Source: Lysobacteraceae bacterium
GTDB lineage: Bacteria; Pseudomonadota; Gammaproteobacteria; Xanthomonadales; Xanthomonadaceae
Reading direction: 5' to 3'
NCBI GenBank assembly: GCA_016789405.1
Contig: JAEUPQ010000026.1
Location: forward strand, 310,001 to 374,000
Length of the DNA stretch: 64,000 bases
Part shown: positions 19,425 to 29,001 of the stretch, in pieces
Layout of the letters: the number at the start of each line of letters is the position of its first letter
How positions within the stretch are numbered: the stretch's first letter is position 1
The notes under the pieces: generated by a model
Told to the model about the DNA's origin: nothing
The model's input: only the letters and a program-made list of their open reading frames with translations
Databases searched by the model: none
Translations under genes and position numbers: made by a program

Positions 19425-20987
19425 TCATGGTTTCCTGTTGATGGCCAGCTCGATCGCCCAGATCGTGAAAATGCCGATCCAGCCGTAGACGGCAAGCGTG
19501 AGGATGTCATCCTCGCTGTCTGCATGCGTGCAGAGCAGTGCTGCGAACATGGTCGCCACCACCATCAGCGCGATGTAGCGGGCAGTCACGTCCAGGGGCG
19601 GCAATCGTCGCTGCGCGCGGAGCCGTGTGCGGAACCGGAACAGGGCCGTCCACAGGGCGAGCATGGCGAACCCGAAGGTGATCGCGAGCGAAGAGGGACT
19701 GTCCTCGTTGTACATGGCCAGCATGGAAGCCAGCAGAAGTGCCGGAACCATCGGGCGATGCGCGATGCGCTTCCAGGTTGCAGCCGGGGGCGGTGCGCCT
19801 TGCCAGTACAACCACGACTTGAACACCGCAACCGCGCACCAGAAAGCCATCAATGCCGCGAACGGAAGCAGCACGCTGGTGAATGCAACCGACAGGTTCA
19901 ACCCATCCTCGGGCGCATCTGTCATCTGCAGCAGCAGGGCGACGGGCAGGATCGGCAGGCTGACCACCGCGCAGCGCAGCATGGCGACCAGCACGCGACG
20001 GTAGTGCCAGCGTCGATCATCCGCAACGGAGAGCCAGAACGCGACTGCGTCACGACGGATATCCGCCGGCAGGTTGGCAAGGCCGCCGCAAGGATTGGCG
20101 CCCAGGAATGCACGCAAGGCCGCCGGATGATCCGGATTCATCAACAGCCGCAGGTCGCGCAGCCGGTTCGGCTTCTCGACGAGATGTGCGAACTCGCGCA
20201 TCAGCCGGTGCCGCCAGGCCTGCTCCCGCTGCGCCCGCTCCTGTCGTTCGTCGAACGGTGGTGCCTGCCTGTCAGCATGGGGAGACTGCGCGATCGAAGC
20301 GAACGAATACGCCGATGTCGGGACCGGTTCGCCGGTGGGCCTCTGCCAGCGCCTCTGCGATTGAAGTTCCTTCCATGCGCCGATCAGCCGTGATCGCAGC
20401 GACTGGAGCGCCAGCGGGTCATAGCCCGCGTGCAGATCGTTGTAGCCGAAGAAATCGGCCAGCATATCGAAATTTCGCTCGGTCATCGCAGGTTGGCGAG
20501 CGTCCATCAGTCGAAGCAGCCAGTGCCCGATCATCGCCTTGTGTTCCAGCGACCACAGCACCGGCTGCGATTGCAGCCAGTGGTCGAGGACGCGCGGATC
20601 GCCGTCGCCCGCAGCGTCCAGGCACGCATCGAGGAAATGGTCCAGCGTGATCACCTCGCCCTGCGGCGGCGAATCATCGGCGATATCGCCAGGCTCGCTC
20701 TCGGCTGCTTCAGGTGCAACCTGCGCTTCCGAGGAGGGTTCTGCGTTTGCCGGTTCAGCTGGTGCTTCCGATTCGCAATCCGCGGTGACGTCCTCCGCGG
20801 CGAGCTGTTCCTGCGCAAACCGTTGCCGCAGCATTGCCAGCGCCGCCTGGTACGCCTCGTTCAATTGCTGGAAGCCTTCGGGATCCTCGTCCGGTCGCGT
20901 CACTCGCAGCTTCGCCGCGTACGCGCGCTTGATCGTGCGTTCGTCGGCATCGGCGGCGATGCCGAGATGGTCGTGCATCCAGCCCAT
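19425..20987 (-). CDS. Membrane J-domain protein, HscC partner (proximal copy)
   Basis: 520 residues: J-domain-like MGWMHDHLGIAADADERTIKRAYAAKLRVTRPDEDPEGFQ, an Ala/Glu-rich linker, then a helical region and about six membrane helices in the last 200 residues. As in the paralogue downstream, the canonical HPD is RPD. It begins 6 bp after the hscC stop. A membrane-tethered co-chaperone for the HscC-type Hsp70 is the likely role; the client is unknown. Confidence 0.87.
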   Translation of the reverse strand: MGWMHDHLGIAADADERTIKRAYAAKLRVTRPDEDPEGFQQLNEAYQAALAMLRQRFAQEQLAAEDVTADCESEAPAEPANAEPSSEAQVAPEAAESEPGDIADDSPPQGEVITLDHFLDACLDAAGDGDPRVLDHWLQSQPVLWSLEHKAMIGHWLLRLMDARQPAMTERNFDMLADFFGYNDLHAGYDPLALQSLRSRLIGAWKELQSQRRWQRPTGEPVPTSAYSFASIAQSPHADRQAPPFDERQERAQREQAWRHRLMREFAHLVEKPNRLRDLRLLMNPDHPAALRAFLGANPCGGLANLPADIRRDAVAFWLSVADDRRWHYRRVLVAMLRCAVVSLPILPVALLLQMTDAPEDGLNLSVAFTSVLLPFAALMAFWCAVAVFKSWLYWQGAPPPAATWKRIAHRPMVPALLLASMLAMYNEDSPSSLAITFGFAMLALWTALFRFRTRLRAQRRLPPLDVTARYIALMVVATMFAALLCTHADSEDDILTLAVYGWIGIFTIWAIELAINRKP

Positions 20988-20993
20988 TGCCGA

Positions 20994-22682
20994 TCAGCCC
21001 TGGGCTTCCAGGATGTCCAGGGCTTCGCTGAACTTCTCGCGGTTGCGGGCGATCAGGTCGCTGTCCTGCGTGTCCAACAGCGAACGGAAATGCATGATCC
21101 ACTCCTGCAAACGGTCGCGCTCGTGGATGTATTCCTCGTACAGCCGCTCGGCGCGCGCGAGCACGGCGATGTTTTCCTGCTGGTCGCGCGGATGGATCTT
21201 CAGCTCGGCAAGCGCTGCGAGACGCGAACGGATCTCCTCTGGCGACAGCAGCCCCGGGTTCTGCTCCAGCAGGAGTTCGTGCCGACGCTTGGTCGCGTTC
21301 TCGGTGACTTCGACCTGCAGCAGGCCGTTGATGTCGTAGGTGAAGCGCACGGTGACGCCGTTGTCGTCCGCACCGCGGCGCTTGTCCAGTTGCACGGTGA
21401 TCTCGCCGAGCTTGATGTTGTTGGCGACCAGCGGGTTCTCGCCCTGGTAGATGTCGATCGTCAGCTTGTCCTGCTTCTCGTGCATCGGGTAGAACTGGTC
21501 TTCCCGACTCACCGGCACCGTGCTGTTGCGCAGGATGATCGGGTGGAAGAAGCCGCTGTGCACCTGGCCGTTGTCGTCGCGGCGCGCGATCTGCGTGCCG
21601 AGGGTGAACGGGCAGACGTCGGTGAGGATGATCTCCTCGAGCTTGGCGTTGCGCGACTTCAGGCCCGAGGCTACGCAGGCGCCCAGGCCAATGGCCTGGT
21701 CCGGATTCACATGGCGCAGCGGCAGTCGGCCGAACATGCGCGACACCAGGCGTGCGACCAGCGGCATGCGGCTCGCGCCGCCGACCAGGACGATCTCGTC
21801 CAGTTGTGATGGCTGCAGCTTTGCGTCGCGCATCGCGCGTTCGATCGGCGCGCGCATGCGCTGCACCAGCGGTTCGCAGATGTGCGCGAAGCGGTCTTCG
21901 TCGATGCTCCAGCTGTAGTCGCGGCCATCGATGTTGATCTGCAGCGGACCGGGCGTGCGTGCGCTCAGTTCGCGCTTGAGCTGCTCCATGCGCCGCCGGA
22001 GCTGGCCGTGCTCCTGGGTCTTGATGGCCTGCAGGCGCAGGTCGTTGTCGCGGCAGAACGCGTCGACCATGACGTCGAGGAAGTCCTCGCCACCCAGGAA
22101 GTTGTCGCCCGCGCTGGCGTGCACTTCGAACACGCTGTCGAAGCATTCGAGGATCGACACGTCGAAGGTGCCGCCGCCGAGGTCGAAGACCAGGAAACGG
22201 CCTTCGCCACCGCGATCCTGCAGACCGTAGGCAAGCGCGGCGGCCGTGGGTTCGTTGATCAGGCGTTCGACCTTCACGCCGGCCAGTTCGCCGGCGGCGC
22301 GCGTCGCCTTGCGTTGCGCATCGGAGAAGTAGGCCGGCACGCTGATGACGGCCTCGGTGATCTTTTCGCCGAGTGCGGCCTCCGCGTCTGCCAGCAGCGA
22401 GCGCAGCACCAGCGCGGACAATTCCTCCGGACGGAATGCGCGACCGCCGATGCGGGTTTCGCGCGCCGTTCCCATCCAGCGCTTGAACGCGGCAACGGTG
22501 TGCTCCGGATGCGAGATCAGCCGGTCGCGCGCAGCCTGGCCGACGAGGACCTTGTCGCCATCGACGCTGACCACCGACGGCGTGAGCAGTTCGCCCAGCG
22601 CATTCGGGAAGAGGGTGGGGCCGTCGGCGCCATACGCGCCGATGAGGGAGTGGGTGGTGCCGAGGTCGATGCCGACGATCAT
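20994..22682 (-). CDS. hscC: Hsp70-family chaperone, HscC type
   Basis: 562 residues, shorter than DnaK (about 640). Nucleotide-binding motifs are intact: GIDLGTTHSLIGAY, FDLGGGTFDVS, INEPTAAALAYGL and VLVGGASRMPLV. The substrate-binding domain is present and the lid is short. Length, sequence pattern and the two adjacent DjlB/C-like J proteins fit HscC rather than DnaK or HscA. It should act as an ATP-driven chaperone, recruited to the inner membrane by its partners. Confidence 0.92.
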   Translation of the reverse strand: MIVGIDLGTTHSLIGAYGADGPTLFPNALGELLTPSVVSVDGDKVLVGQAARDRLISHPEHTVAAFKRWMGTARETRIGGRAFRPEELSALVLRSLLADAEAALGEKITEAVISVPAYFSDAQRKATRAAGELAGVKVERLINEPTAAALAYGLQDRGGEGRFLVFDLGGGTFDVSILECFDSVFEVHASAGDNFLGGEDFLDVMVDAFCRDNDLRLQAIKTQEHGQLRRRMEQLKRELSARTPGPLQINIDGRDYSWSIDEDRFAHICEPLVQRMRAPIERAMRDAKLQPSQLDEIVLVGGASRMPLVARLVSRMFGRLPLRHVNPDQAIGLGACVASGLKSRNAKLEEIILTDVCPFTLGTQIARRDDNGQVHSGFFHPIILRNSTVPVSREDQFYPMHEKQDKLTIDIYQGENPLVANNIKLGEITVQLDKRRGADDNGVTVRFTYDINGLLQVEVTENATKRRHELLLEQNPGLLSPEEIRSRLAALAELKIHPRDQQENIAVLARAERLYEEYIHERDRLQEWIMHFRSLLDTQDSDLIARNREKFSEALDILEAQG

Positions 22683-22736
22683 GTGCTGCGAGGTATTCGA
22701 AAAGATGGAATGGGATGGGTGATGGTGGTGCGGGAC

Positions 22737-23474
22737 TCAGCGCCCCCCGGCCACATCGAGGCAACTGCCCGTGGTGAAGCTGGCGGCATCGGAGAGCAGC
22801 CAGAGAATCGCTTCCGCGACTTCCTCGGGCTCGCCGCCCCTGCGCATCGGAATGGAAGGCGCCATGCGCGCGACGCGTCCTGGTTCGCCGCCGTCGGCAT
22901 GCATGTCGGTGTGGATGAATCCCGGGCGTACGGCATTCACGCGAATGCCCTGTGTCGCGACTTCGAGCGCGAGACCGCGGGTGAAGGTGTCGATCGCGCC
23001 CTTCGAGGCCGCGTAGTCGACATACTCGCCGGGCGATCCCGTGCGTGCGGCGGCAGACGACACGTTGACGATCGCGCCGCCTTGCCGACGGGACATCCGC
23101 TTGACGGCTTCGCGCGCGCAGAGCATCGGACCGATGACGTTGGTCTTCATGATCCGCAGCGCGCGATCCGCGTCGATTCCTTCGATGCCGGTCTGGCGTT
23201 CGAGGATGCCAGCGTTGTTGACAAGTGCATCCAGACGCCCGTACCGCGCATCGATGGCGTCGTACAGGCGAAGGACGTCTGCTTCCTCCGAGACATCCGC
23301 CCTGATCGCCACGGCGTCGCCACCTGCGTCGATGATCCCGGCCGCGACCGCTTCCGCAGCCGCCGCATCCTGCCGGTAGTTGATGCAGACCGCGTAGCCG
23401 CGTTGCGCGGCGAGTCGCGCGGTGGCCGCGCCGATGCCCCGGGATGCGCCTGTCACGAGCAGGATGCGGGACAC
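22737..23474 (-). CDS. Short-chain dehydrogenase/reductase
   Basis: 245 residues of the classical SDR family: TGASRGIG cofactor loop (residues 8-15), NNAG (about 89), catalytic Ser in NVSSAAA and Tyr-Lys in YAASK. An NADP(H)-dependent oxidoreductase; the substrate is not evident. It starts with GTG 7 bp after the methylcrotonyl-CoA carboxylase beta stop, so it is probably cotranscribed with it, and may act on a branched-chain intermediate. Confidence 0.87.
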   Translation of the reverse strand: MSRILLVTGASRGIGAATARLAAQRGYAVCINYRQDAAAAEAVAAGIIDAGGDAVAIRADVSEEADVLRLYDAIDARYGRLDALVNNAGILERQTGIEGIDADRALRIMKTNVIGPMLCAREAVKRMSRRQGGAIVNVSSAAARTGSPGEYVDYAASKGAIDTFTRGLALEVATQGIRVNAVRPGFIHTDMHADGGEPGRVARMAPSIPMRRGGEPEEVAEAILWLLSDAASFTTGSCLDVAGGR

Positions 23475-23481
23475 GAGGCGA

Positions 23482-25089
23482 CTACATCCGGAAGACGCCG
23501 AAACGCGCCGGCTCCATCGGCGCGTTGAGCGATGCTGAAATGCCCAGGCCCAGCACGCGGCGCGTGTCGGCCGGATCGATCACGCCGTCGTCCCACAGTC
23601 GCGCGGTGGCGTAGTAGGGATTGCCCTGCGTTTCATACTGTTCGCGGATCGGTGCCTTGAAAGCTTCTTCTTCTTCCGGCGTCCACACCTTGCCGGCGGC
23701 CTCGATGCCGTCGCGCCGCACGGTGGACAGCACGCCTGCGGCCTGTTCGCCGCCCATCACGCTGATGCGCGCGTTCGGCCACATCCACAGGAAGCGCGCG
23801 CCATACGCGCGACCGCACATCGCGTAGTTGCCGGCGCCGAAGCTGCCGCCGACCACCACGGTGAACTTCGGCACGCTGGAACAGGCGACGGCGGTGACCA
23901 TCTTCGCGCCATCCTTCGCGATGCCTGCGTTCTCGTACTTGCGCCCGACCATGAAGCCGGTGATGTTCTGCAGGAAGACCAGCGGAATGCCGCGCTGGTT
24001 GCACAGTTCGATGAAGTGCGCGCCCTTGAGTGCGCTCTCGGCGAACAGGATGCCGTTGTTGGCGACGATGCCGACCGGGTAGCCGTGCAGGTGCGCGAAT
24101 CCGGTGACCAGGGTCTTGGCGTAGCGCGCCTTGAATTCGTCGAAATCCGAGCCGTCGACGATGCGCGCGATCACTTCGCGGATGTCGAACGGACGCCGCG
24201 TGTCCTTCGGCACGATGCCGTACAGCTCTTCGGCAGGGTATGCCGGCTCGACCGACGGGCGCACCGCGACCGGCAGTACCTTGCGCCTGTTGAGGTTGCC
24301 GACGAGGTTGCGTGCGATCTGCAGCGCGTGGCGGTCGTCCTCGGCGAAGTGGTCGGCGACGCCCGACACGGTGGTGTGCACTTCGGCGCCGCCGAGCGAT
24401 TCGGCATCGACCACTTCTCCGGTCGCAGCCTTCACCAGCGGCGGACCACCGAGGAAGATCGTGCCCTGTTCCTTCACGATGATGCTTTCGTCGCTCATCG
24501 CCGGGACGTAGGCGCCGCCCGCGGTGCAACTGCCCATCACCACCGCGATCTGCGGGATGTTCTCGCCGCTCATCCGCGCCTGGTTGTAGAAGATGCGTCC
24601 GAAATGCTCGCGATCCGGGAAAACTTCGTCCTGCAGCGGCAGGAACGCGCCGCCGGAGTCGACCAGGTAGATGCACGGCAGCTTGTTCTCCTGCGCGATC
24701 TGCTGCGCGCGCAGGTGCTTCTTCACCGTCATCGGGAAATAGGTGCCGCCCTTCACCGTGGCATCGTTGGCCACGATCATCACTTCGAGGCCCATCACGC
24801 GACCGATGCCGCACACCATGCCGGCGGCCGGCGCTGCGTCGTCGTACATGCCTTCCGCAGCCAGCGGCGCGACCTCGAGGAACGGCGAGCCGGGGTCGAG
24901 CAGGGCGGTGATGCGATCGCGAGCCAGCAGCTTGCCGCGTTCGGTGTGCTTGGCGCGGGCTTTCTCGCCACCGCCTTCCGCTGCACGCGCCAGGCGCGCA
25001 TCCAGCTCGGCCACCAGTTCACGGTGGTAGGACACGGTATCGCGGAATTCCTGGGACTGCGGGTCGAGGCGGGAACTCAGGACAGGCAT
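23482..25089 (-). CDS. liuB: Methylcrotonyl-CoA carboxylase, carboxyltransferase beta subunit
   Basis: 535 residues, the usual length. It has both carboxyltransferase halves, with [17 protein letters not shown] and [21 protein letters not shown] motifs that distinguish acyl-CoA carboxylase beta chains; the C-terminal [12 protein letters not shown] resembles the typical MCC beta end. It transfers CO2 from biotin to 3-methylcrotonyl-CoA. Its alpha partner is 11 kb away (9998-12040), so the leucine genes are split into several operons here. The ATG at 25089 matches the family N-terminus ([11 protein letters not shown]). Confidence 0.93.
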   Translation of the reverse strand: MPVLSSRLDPQSQEFRDTVSYHRELVAELDARLARAAEGGGEKARAKHTERGKLLARDRITALLDPGSPFLEVAPLAAEGMYDDAAPAAGMVCGIGRVMGLEVMIVANDATVKGGTYFPMTVKKHLRAQQIAQENKLPCIYLVDSGGAFLPLQDEVFPDREHFGRIFYNQARMSGENIPQIAVVMGSCTAGGAYVPAMSDESIIVKEQGTIFLGGPPLVKAATGEVVDAESLGGAEVHTTVSGVADHFAEDDRHALQIARNLVGNLNRRKVLPVAVRPSVEPAYPAEELYGIVPKDTRRPFDIREVIARIVDGSDFDEFKARYAKTLVTGFAHLHGYPVGIVANNGILFAESALKGAHFIELCNQRGIPLVFLQNITGFMVGRKYENAGIAKDGAKMVTAVACSSVPKFTVVVGGSFGAGNYAMCGRAYGARFLWMWPNARISVMGGEQAAGVLSTVRRDGIEAAGKVWTPEEEEAFKAPIREQYETQGNPYYATARLWDDGVIDPADTRRVLGLGISASLNAPMEPARFGVFRM

Positions 25090-25203
25090 GGTGTCTTGTC
25101 GTCGATGCGAGGCAAAGGACGACAAGGATAACCGCTGAACCTCCTGCTGGCGTTGCGGCGGTAACCATGCCGTACCGTCCGGAAGCGGTGTTTTCCGCAA
25201 AAA

Positions 25204-25229
25204 GAAAGACCCGCCGGAGCGGGTCTTTC
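25204..25229 (-). terminator. Rho-independent terminator
   Basis: Perfect 11-bp stem (25204-25214 with 25219-25229) with a CGGA loop; on the minus strand it is followed by TTTTT. It ends the Ala-rich lipoprotein transcript just before the carboxylase beta gene. Confidence 0.9.
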
Positions 25230-25268
25230 CGAGCGAGCCTCCAGGGGCTCGCGATGTGCCAAGCCGGA

Positions 25269-25649
25269 TTACTTCTTGGCTTCTTCGGCAGCGGCCTGGG
25301 CCTTGTCGGCGACGGCATCGGCCTTGTCGGCCATCTTGTTCGCAGCGTCGGCAGTGGCGTTCGCGGCATCGGCGGCGGCGCCGGCGGTGGCGGCAGCGGC
25401 GCTGTCGGCAGCGTTTTCCACGGCGCCGGCGGCTTCGCTCACGGCTTCGCCGGTGGCGGCAGCAGCGGCGTCGACGCTCTGGGTGGCAGCGTCACCAGCA
25501 GCAGCGGCAGCGTCGCCAGCCGCGTCGACGGCGGCGTCGGTGGCTTCGGCAGCTTCGGCGGCTTCGGTCTGCGCGGTTTCGGTTTCGTTCTTGCAGGCGG
25601 ACAGGGCGAACACGCTGGCGGCCAGCAGGACGAGAAGCTTGTGGTTCAT
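25269..25649 (-). CDS. Ala-rich small lipoprotein 1
   Basis: 126 residues: lipoprotein signal [19 protein letters not shown], then a mature part composed mainly of Ala with Asp, Glu, Thr and Lys, strongly helical and ending in an AEEAKK tail. Composition is that of an extended helical rod like Lpp or late-embryogenesis-like proteins. It is the first of three similar, independently terminated genes in a row. No defined family. Confidence 0.8.
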   Translation of the reverse strand: MNHKLLVLLAASVFALSACKNETETAQTEAAEAAEATDAAVDAAGDAAAAAGDAATQSVDAAAAATGEAVSEAAGAVENAADSAAAATAGAAADAANATADAANKMADKADAVADKAQAAAEEAKK

Positions 25650-25871
25650 TTCGGATCTCCCATGGGAAGGTTGGGGTCGTACGTCGATTGATTACCTGCA
25701 CTCGCAGGGCGCGGTCGGGGATGGCGGCGTACGGTGTCCTCTCGCCGGAGGCGAGCCCGGCATCCCCGCGTGCGGCGCTCGGAGGCGTCGAACGGCAAGC
25801 CGCCGGATTCTAGCAGCATGTGTCCGGAGCAGGGGGCGATGCCCGGGCGCTCTCGTTCAGGTTTCCGGGCA

Positions 25872-25904
25872 CAAAAAAGGAAGACCCGCCGAAGCGGGCC
25901 TTCC
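25872..25904 (-). terminator. Rho-independent terminator
   Basis: Stem 25879-25889 with 25894-25904 (one mismatch) and an A6 run on the plus side, giving a U-tract for minus-strand transcripts; it serves the gene at 25944-26252. Confidence 0.85.
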
Positions 25905-25943
25905 CTTGGTACTGCAACGAAGCTTGCGCTTCGCGGAAGTCGA

Positions 25944-26252
25944 TTACGACTTCGCCGGCTCAGCGGCCGGAGCAGCGGCGTCAGCAGCCGGAGCAGCGGC
26001 GTCGGCAGCCGGAGCAGCGGCGTCGGCAGCCGGAGCAGCGGCGTCAGCGGCCGGAGCAGCGGCGTCGGCGGCCGGAGCGGCAGCGTCGGCGGCCGGAGCA
26101 GCGGCGTCAGCGGCCGGAGCGGCAGCGTCGGCAGCCGGAGCGGCTTCTTCGGTGGCCGGGGCAGCGTCAGCAGCCGGAGCTTCTTCAGCCTTGTTGCAAG
26201 CCGACAGGGCCAGGACGCCGGCGGCCAGGAGGACGTAAAGCTTGGTGTTCAT
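25944..26252 (-). CDS. Ala/Pro heptad-repeat lipoprotein 2
   Basis: 102 residues. Signal MNTKLYVLLAAGVLALSAC, then EEAPAADAAPATEE and about eight to nine repeats of AAPAADA, ending AEPAKS. The mature protein is almost purely Ala, Pro and Asp, an extended low-complexity chain that could span the periplasm from a lipidated anchor. It shares the signal-peptide style with the genes on both sides. Function unknown. Confidence 0.8.
   Translation of the reverse strand: MNTKLYVLLAAGVLALSACNKAEEAPAADAAPATEEAAPAADAAAPAADAAAPAADAAAPAADAAAPAADAAAPAADAAAPAADAAAPAADAAAPAAEPAKS
25962..26150. repeat. 21-bp tandem repeat inside the lipoprotein gene
   Basis: About eight and a half units of a 21-bp (7-codon) motif related to CAGCGGCCGGAGCAGCGGCGT, differing mainly at synonymous sites. 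The unit length keeps the frame, so copy number can change without breaking the gene. Confidence 0.9.
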
Positions 26253-26375
26253 ACTTCTCTCCGTAGGAGTTGTCTGAGATTGCTTAGGGGTCAGGCAACG
26301 CCAGTGCGCGTGGCAGTCCGGCTTTCGCCGGCATGTGTTCGTTCACTGACTTACTTGGTGCTTGCCAGCACCATG

Positions 26376-26402
26376 AAAAAGCCGCAGGTGAAACGCGCGG
26401 CT
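26376..26402 (-). terminator. Rho-independent terminator
   Basis: AGCCGC (26380-26385) pairs with GCGGCT (26397-26402); followed on the minus strand by a T5 run. It ends the transcript of the gene at 26488-26829. Confidence 0.75.
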
Positions 26403-26487
26403 CTCTCAATTGTAGCAACCAATTCAGCGTTGTGAAGCCCGACTGAACCGATTGCCTTTCTGCGGTGAACCGAGCGGGGTGACCCGA

Positions 26488-26829
26488 TCAGTTGGTCTTG
26501 GTTGCGTCGGCAGCCTTTTCAGCCGCTTCAGCGGCCTTCTCGGCGGCGTCGGCAGCGGCGTCGGCAGCAGCTTCGGTGCTGGCGGCAGCGGCATCGGCGG
26601 CAGCGGCCGGGGCGGAGGCAGCGGCATCGGCGGCAGCGGCAGCCTGTTCGGCGGCGGCATTGGCGGCGTCGCCGGTAGCTTCGGCAGCCGAATCGACGGC
26701 CTGGGCAGCGGAGTCGGTGGCGTCGGCAGCAGCGGCTTCGGCTTCGGCGGCGGCTTCCTCACCCTTGCCACCACAGGCGGTCAGGGCGAAGCCGAGGGCG
26801 ATGGCGAGCAGGGCCTTGTTCAGAGTCAT
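26488..26829 (-). CDS. Ala-rich small lipoprotein 3
   Basis: 113 residues: signal MTLNKALLAIALGFALTAC, then a Gly-Gly-Lys-Gly-Glu start and a helical Ala/Glu/Asp-rich body ending ATKTN. The ATG at 26829 puts the signal peptide at the N-terminus; an in-frame upstream ATG would add 20 hydrophilic residues. Like its two neighbours it is probably a lipidated, rod-like envelope protein. Confidence 0.8.
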   Translation of the reverse strand: MTLNKALLAIALGFALTACGGKGEEAAAEAEAAAADATDSAAQAVDSAAEATGDAANAAAEQAAAAADAAASAPAAAADAAAASTEAAADAAADAAEKAAEAAEKAADATKTN

Positions 26830-26954
26830 GTTGCGAATTCCTCGATCTGTGGATTGGCGCGGGGTGTCGCGGCGCTTGGTCGTCATCATGACAAGCCCGT
26901 TTCGGGTGTCAAGCGACCGTGGCCGGTGTTGTCCGCTTTGTGCGTGTTGGTGGC

Positions 26955-28130
26955 TTATGTGAGTTCGATCGCGATCGCGGTCGCCTCACCACCGCCGATG
27001 CACAGCGAGGCCACGCCACGCTTGCCGCCAGTCGCGCGCAGCGCGGCAATCAGCGTGACCACCAGACGCGCGCCGCTGGCGCCGATCGGATGGCCCAGCG
27101 CGCATGCGCCGCCACGGATGTTGAGCTTGTCGTGCGCGATGCCGAGATCCTTCATCGGCGCCATCGCGACGCACGCGAAGGCTTCGTTGATTTCGAACAG
27201 ATCGACGTCGGCAACGTTCCAGCCGGCTTTTTCAAGCACTTTGCGAATCGCATCGACCGGTGCTGTGGTGAACCATTCCGGTGCCTGCGCGTGCGTCGCG
27301 TGCGCGACGATGCGTGCGAGCGGCTGCAGGTCGCGACGCTGTGCTTCGTCGGACGACATCACGATCGTGGCGGCTGCGCCGTCGGAGATCTTCGACGACG
27401 ACGCGGCGGTGAGCACGCCGTCCTTGCCGAAGGCGGCGCGCAGGCCGGGGATCTTCGACGGGTCGATCTTGCCGGGCTCTTCGTCGGTGTCGACGACCGT
27501 TTCGCCCTTGCGTGTAACAACCGTAACCGGGGTGATTTCGTCCTTGAACGCACCGCCGGCGATGGCTTTCTGGGCGCGCGTGACGCTTTCGGCCGAGTAG
27601 GCATCGAGGGCAGCGCGATCGAAGTCGTACTTGTTGCAGGCGGCGTCGCCGAAGACACCCATTGCCTGCTTGTCGTACGGATTGGTGAGACCGTCCCACG
27701 CCATGTGATCGAGGAACTCGCCGCTGCCGTAGCGGATGCCGGTGCGCGAGCCGTTGAGCAGGTGCGGGGCGTTGGTCATGGATTCCATGCCGCCGGCGAC
27801 CACGACCGAGGCCGAGCCGGCCTTCACCAGGTCGTGGGCCAGCATGATCGCCTTCATGCCGGAGCCGCAGACCTTATTGATAGTGGTGCAGCCGGCCGAG
27901 GTGGGCACCTTGGCGGCAAGCGCGGCCTGGCGGGCCGGTGCCTGGCCGAGGCCGGCGGGCAGCACGCAACCCATGATGACTTCATCGACCTGGTCCGGCG
28001 CGACGCCGGCGTGGTCGAGTGCGCCGGCGATGGCCGCGGCACCGAGAGTGGGGGTGGGAACGCCGGTGAACTGGCCGAGGAAGGAACCGATGGCGGTGCG
28101 CTTGGCACCGACGATGACGATGTCGGACAT
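26955..28130 (-). CDS. Acetyl-CoA C-acetyltransferase (thiolase)
   Basis: 391 residues of the thiolase family: active-site Cys in INKVCGSGMKAIM (about 90), GGMESMTNAPHLL, NEAFACVAM (His/Asn region) and the C-terminal CIGGGEATAI with the second Cys. It interconverts acetoacetyl-CoA and two acetyl-CoA, which would finish the breakdown of acetoacetate produced by HMG-CoA lyase once CoA is attached. A degradative 3-ketoacyl thiolase role cannot be excluded. The ATG at 28130 gives the usual MSDIVIVGAKRT start. Confidence 0.92.
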   Translation of the reverse strand: MSDIVIVGAKRTAIGSFLGQFTGVPTPTLGAAAIAGALDHAGVAPDQVDEVIMGCVLPAGLGQAPARQAALAAKVPTSAGCTTINKVCGSGMKAIMLAHDLVKAGSASVVVAGGMESMTNAPHLLNGSRTGIRYGSGEFLDHMAWDGLTNPYDKQAMGVFGDAACNKYDFDRAALDAYSAESVTRAQKAIAGGAFKDEITPVTVVTRKGETVVDTDEEPGKIDPSKIPGLRAAFGKDGVLTAASSSKISDGAAATIVMSSDEAQRRDLQPLARIVAHATHAQAPEWFTTAPVDAIRKVLEKAGWNVADVDLFEINEAFACVAMAPMKDLGIAHDKLNIRGGACALGHPIGASGARLVVTLIAALRATGGKRGVASLCIGGGEATAIAIELT

Positions 28131-28341
28131 GTGGACTCCGTTGCGGGTGCGCCCTGGGGCGCTTGTCGGTCTTATCGGGGCCGGCGCGGGCGTGGGGCGG
28201 CGCGGCGACGTCCGATTATGCGACGCCGTGCTGCAGTGCGGCAAATGGAGGTTCGGACAGGATTCGGGCCGGATCGGCCATGCCCGGGCGTATCGATCGC
28301 CGGCCGGGTGACGGGTTTGTCTGGCGGCAGTCGCGCCCGAT

Positions 28342-29001
28342 TCAGAGCAGCCGCAGGGTGATCGCCTTGAGCACGGCGTGGGTGCGGTCGCGACAGTCGA
28401 GCTTCACCAGCAGGTCGGACATGTAGTTCTTCACCGTGCCTTCGGACAGGTGCAGGCTGCGTGCGATCTCCTTGTTCGAGTAGCCGCCCGCGACCAGGCG
28501 CAGGATCGAACGCTCGCGGTCGGTGAGCTTCGCGCCGGTGTCGGTGCCGGCCGGCTCGCTCCAGGCCGCGCGGACCGGACCGAGGCTGACCGGCTGCAGC
28601 AGGGTCTCGCCGGCGGCCACGCGCTGGATCGCCGCCTTGAGGTCTTCGGGCGACGCGTCCTTGAGCAGGAAGCCCTGCGCCCCGGCTTCGACGGCACGCA
28701 TCATCAGGTCGGGGTCGTCGAAGGTGGTGAGCAGGATGACCGGCGTGGCGTCGCCGCGTTCGCGCAGCGCGCCGATCAGGCCGATGCCGCCCAGCCCGGG
28801 CATGCGGATGTCGCTGACGATCAGGTCCACCGGTCGCTGCGGCAGGGCGGCGAGCAGGCGCTCCGCGTCGGGCGCCTCCAGCGAGACGTCGATGCCGATG
28901 TCACCAAGAAGGCTCGATAGCCCGCGCAGCACGAGCGCTTGGTCGTCGCACAGCGCGATGCGGATCGGGCGATCCGGGGTGGCGTGGTTGTTGGGTGTCA
29001 T
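28342..29001 (-). CDS. LuxR/NarL-type response regulator
   Basis: 219 residues. Receiver domain with the acidic pair in ALCDDQ, phospho-acceptor Asp in LIVSDIRMPG and Lys in FLLKDAS; C-terminal HTH LTDRERSILRLVAGGYSNKEIARSL...GTVKNYMSDLL. The start ATG overlaps the stop of the sensor kinase gene (28998-29001), so they are a cognate pair. Targets are not evident. Confidence 0.93.
   Translation of the reverse strand: MTPNNHATPDRPIRIALCDDQALVLRGLSSLLGDIGIDVSLEAPDAERLLAALPQRPVDLIVSDIRMPGLGGIGLIGALRERGDATPVILLTTFDDPDLMMRAVEAGAQGFLLKDASPEDLKAAIQRVAAGETLLQPVSLGPVRAAWSEPAGTDTGAKLTDRERSILRLVAGGYSNKEIARSLHLSEGTVKNYMSDLLVKLDCRDRTHAVLKAITLRLL

Noticed and set aside
25962..26150. CRISPR-like tandem repeats
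   Set aside because: The 21-bp units are contiguous with no spacers and lie in frame inside a lipoprotein gene.
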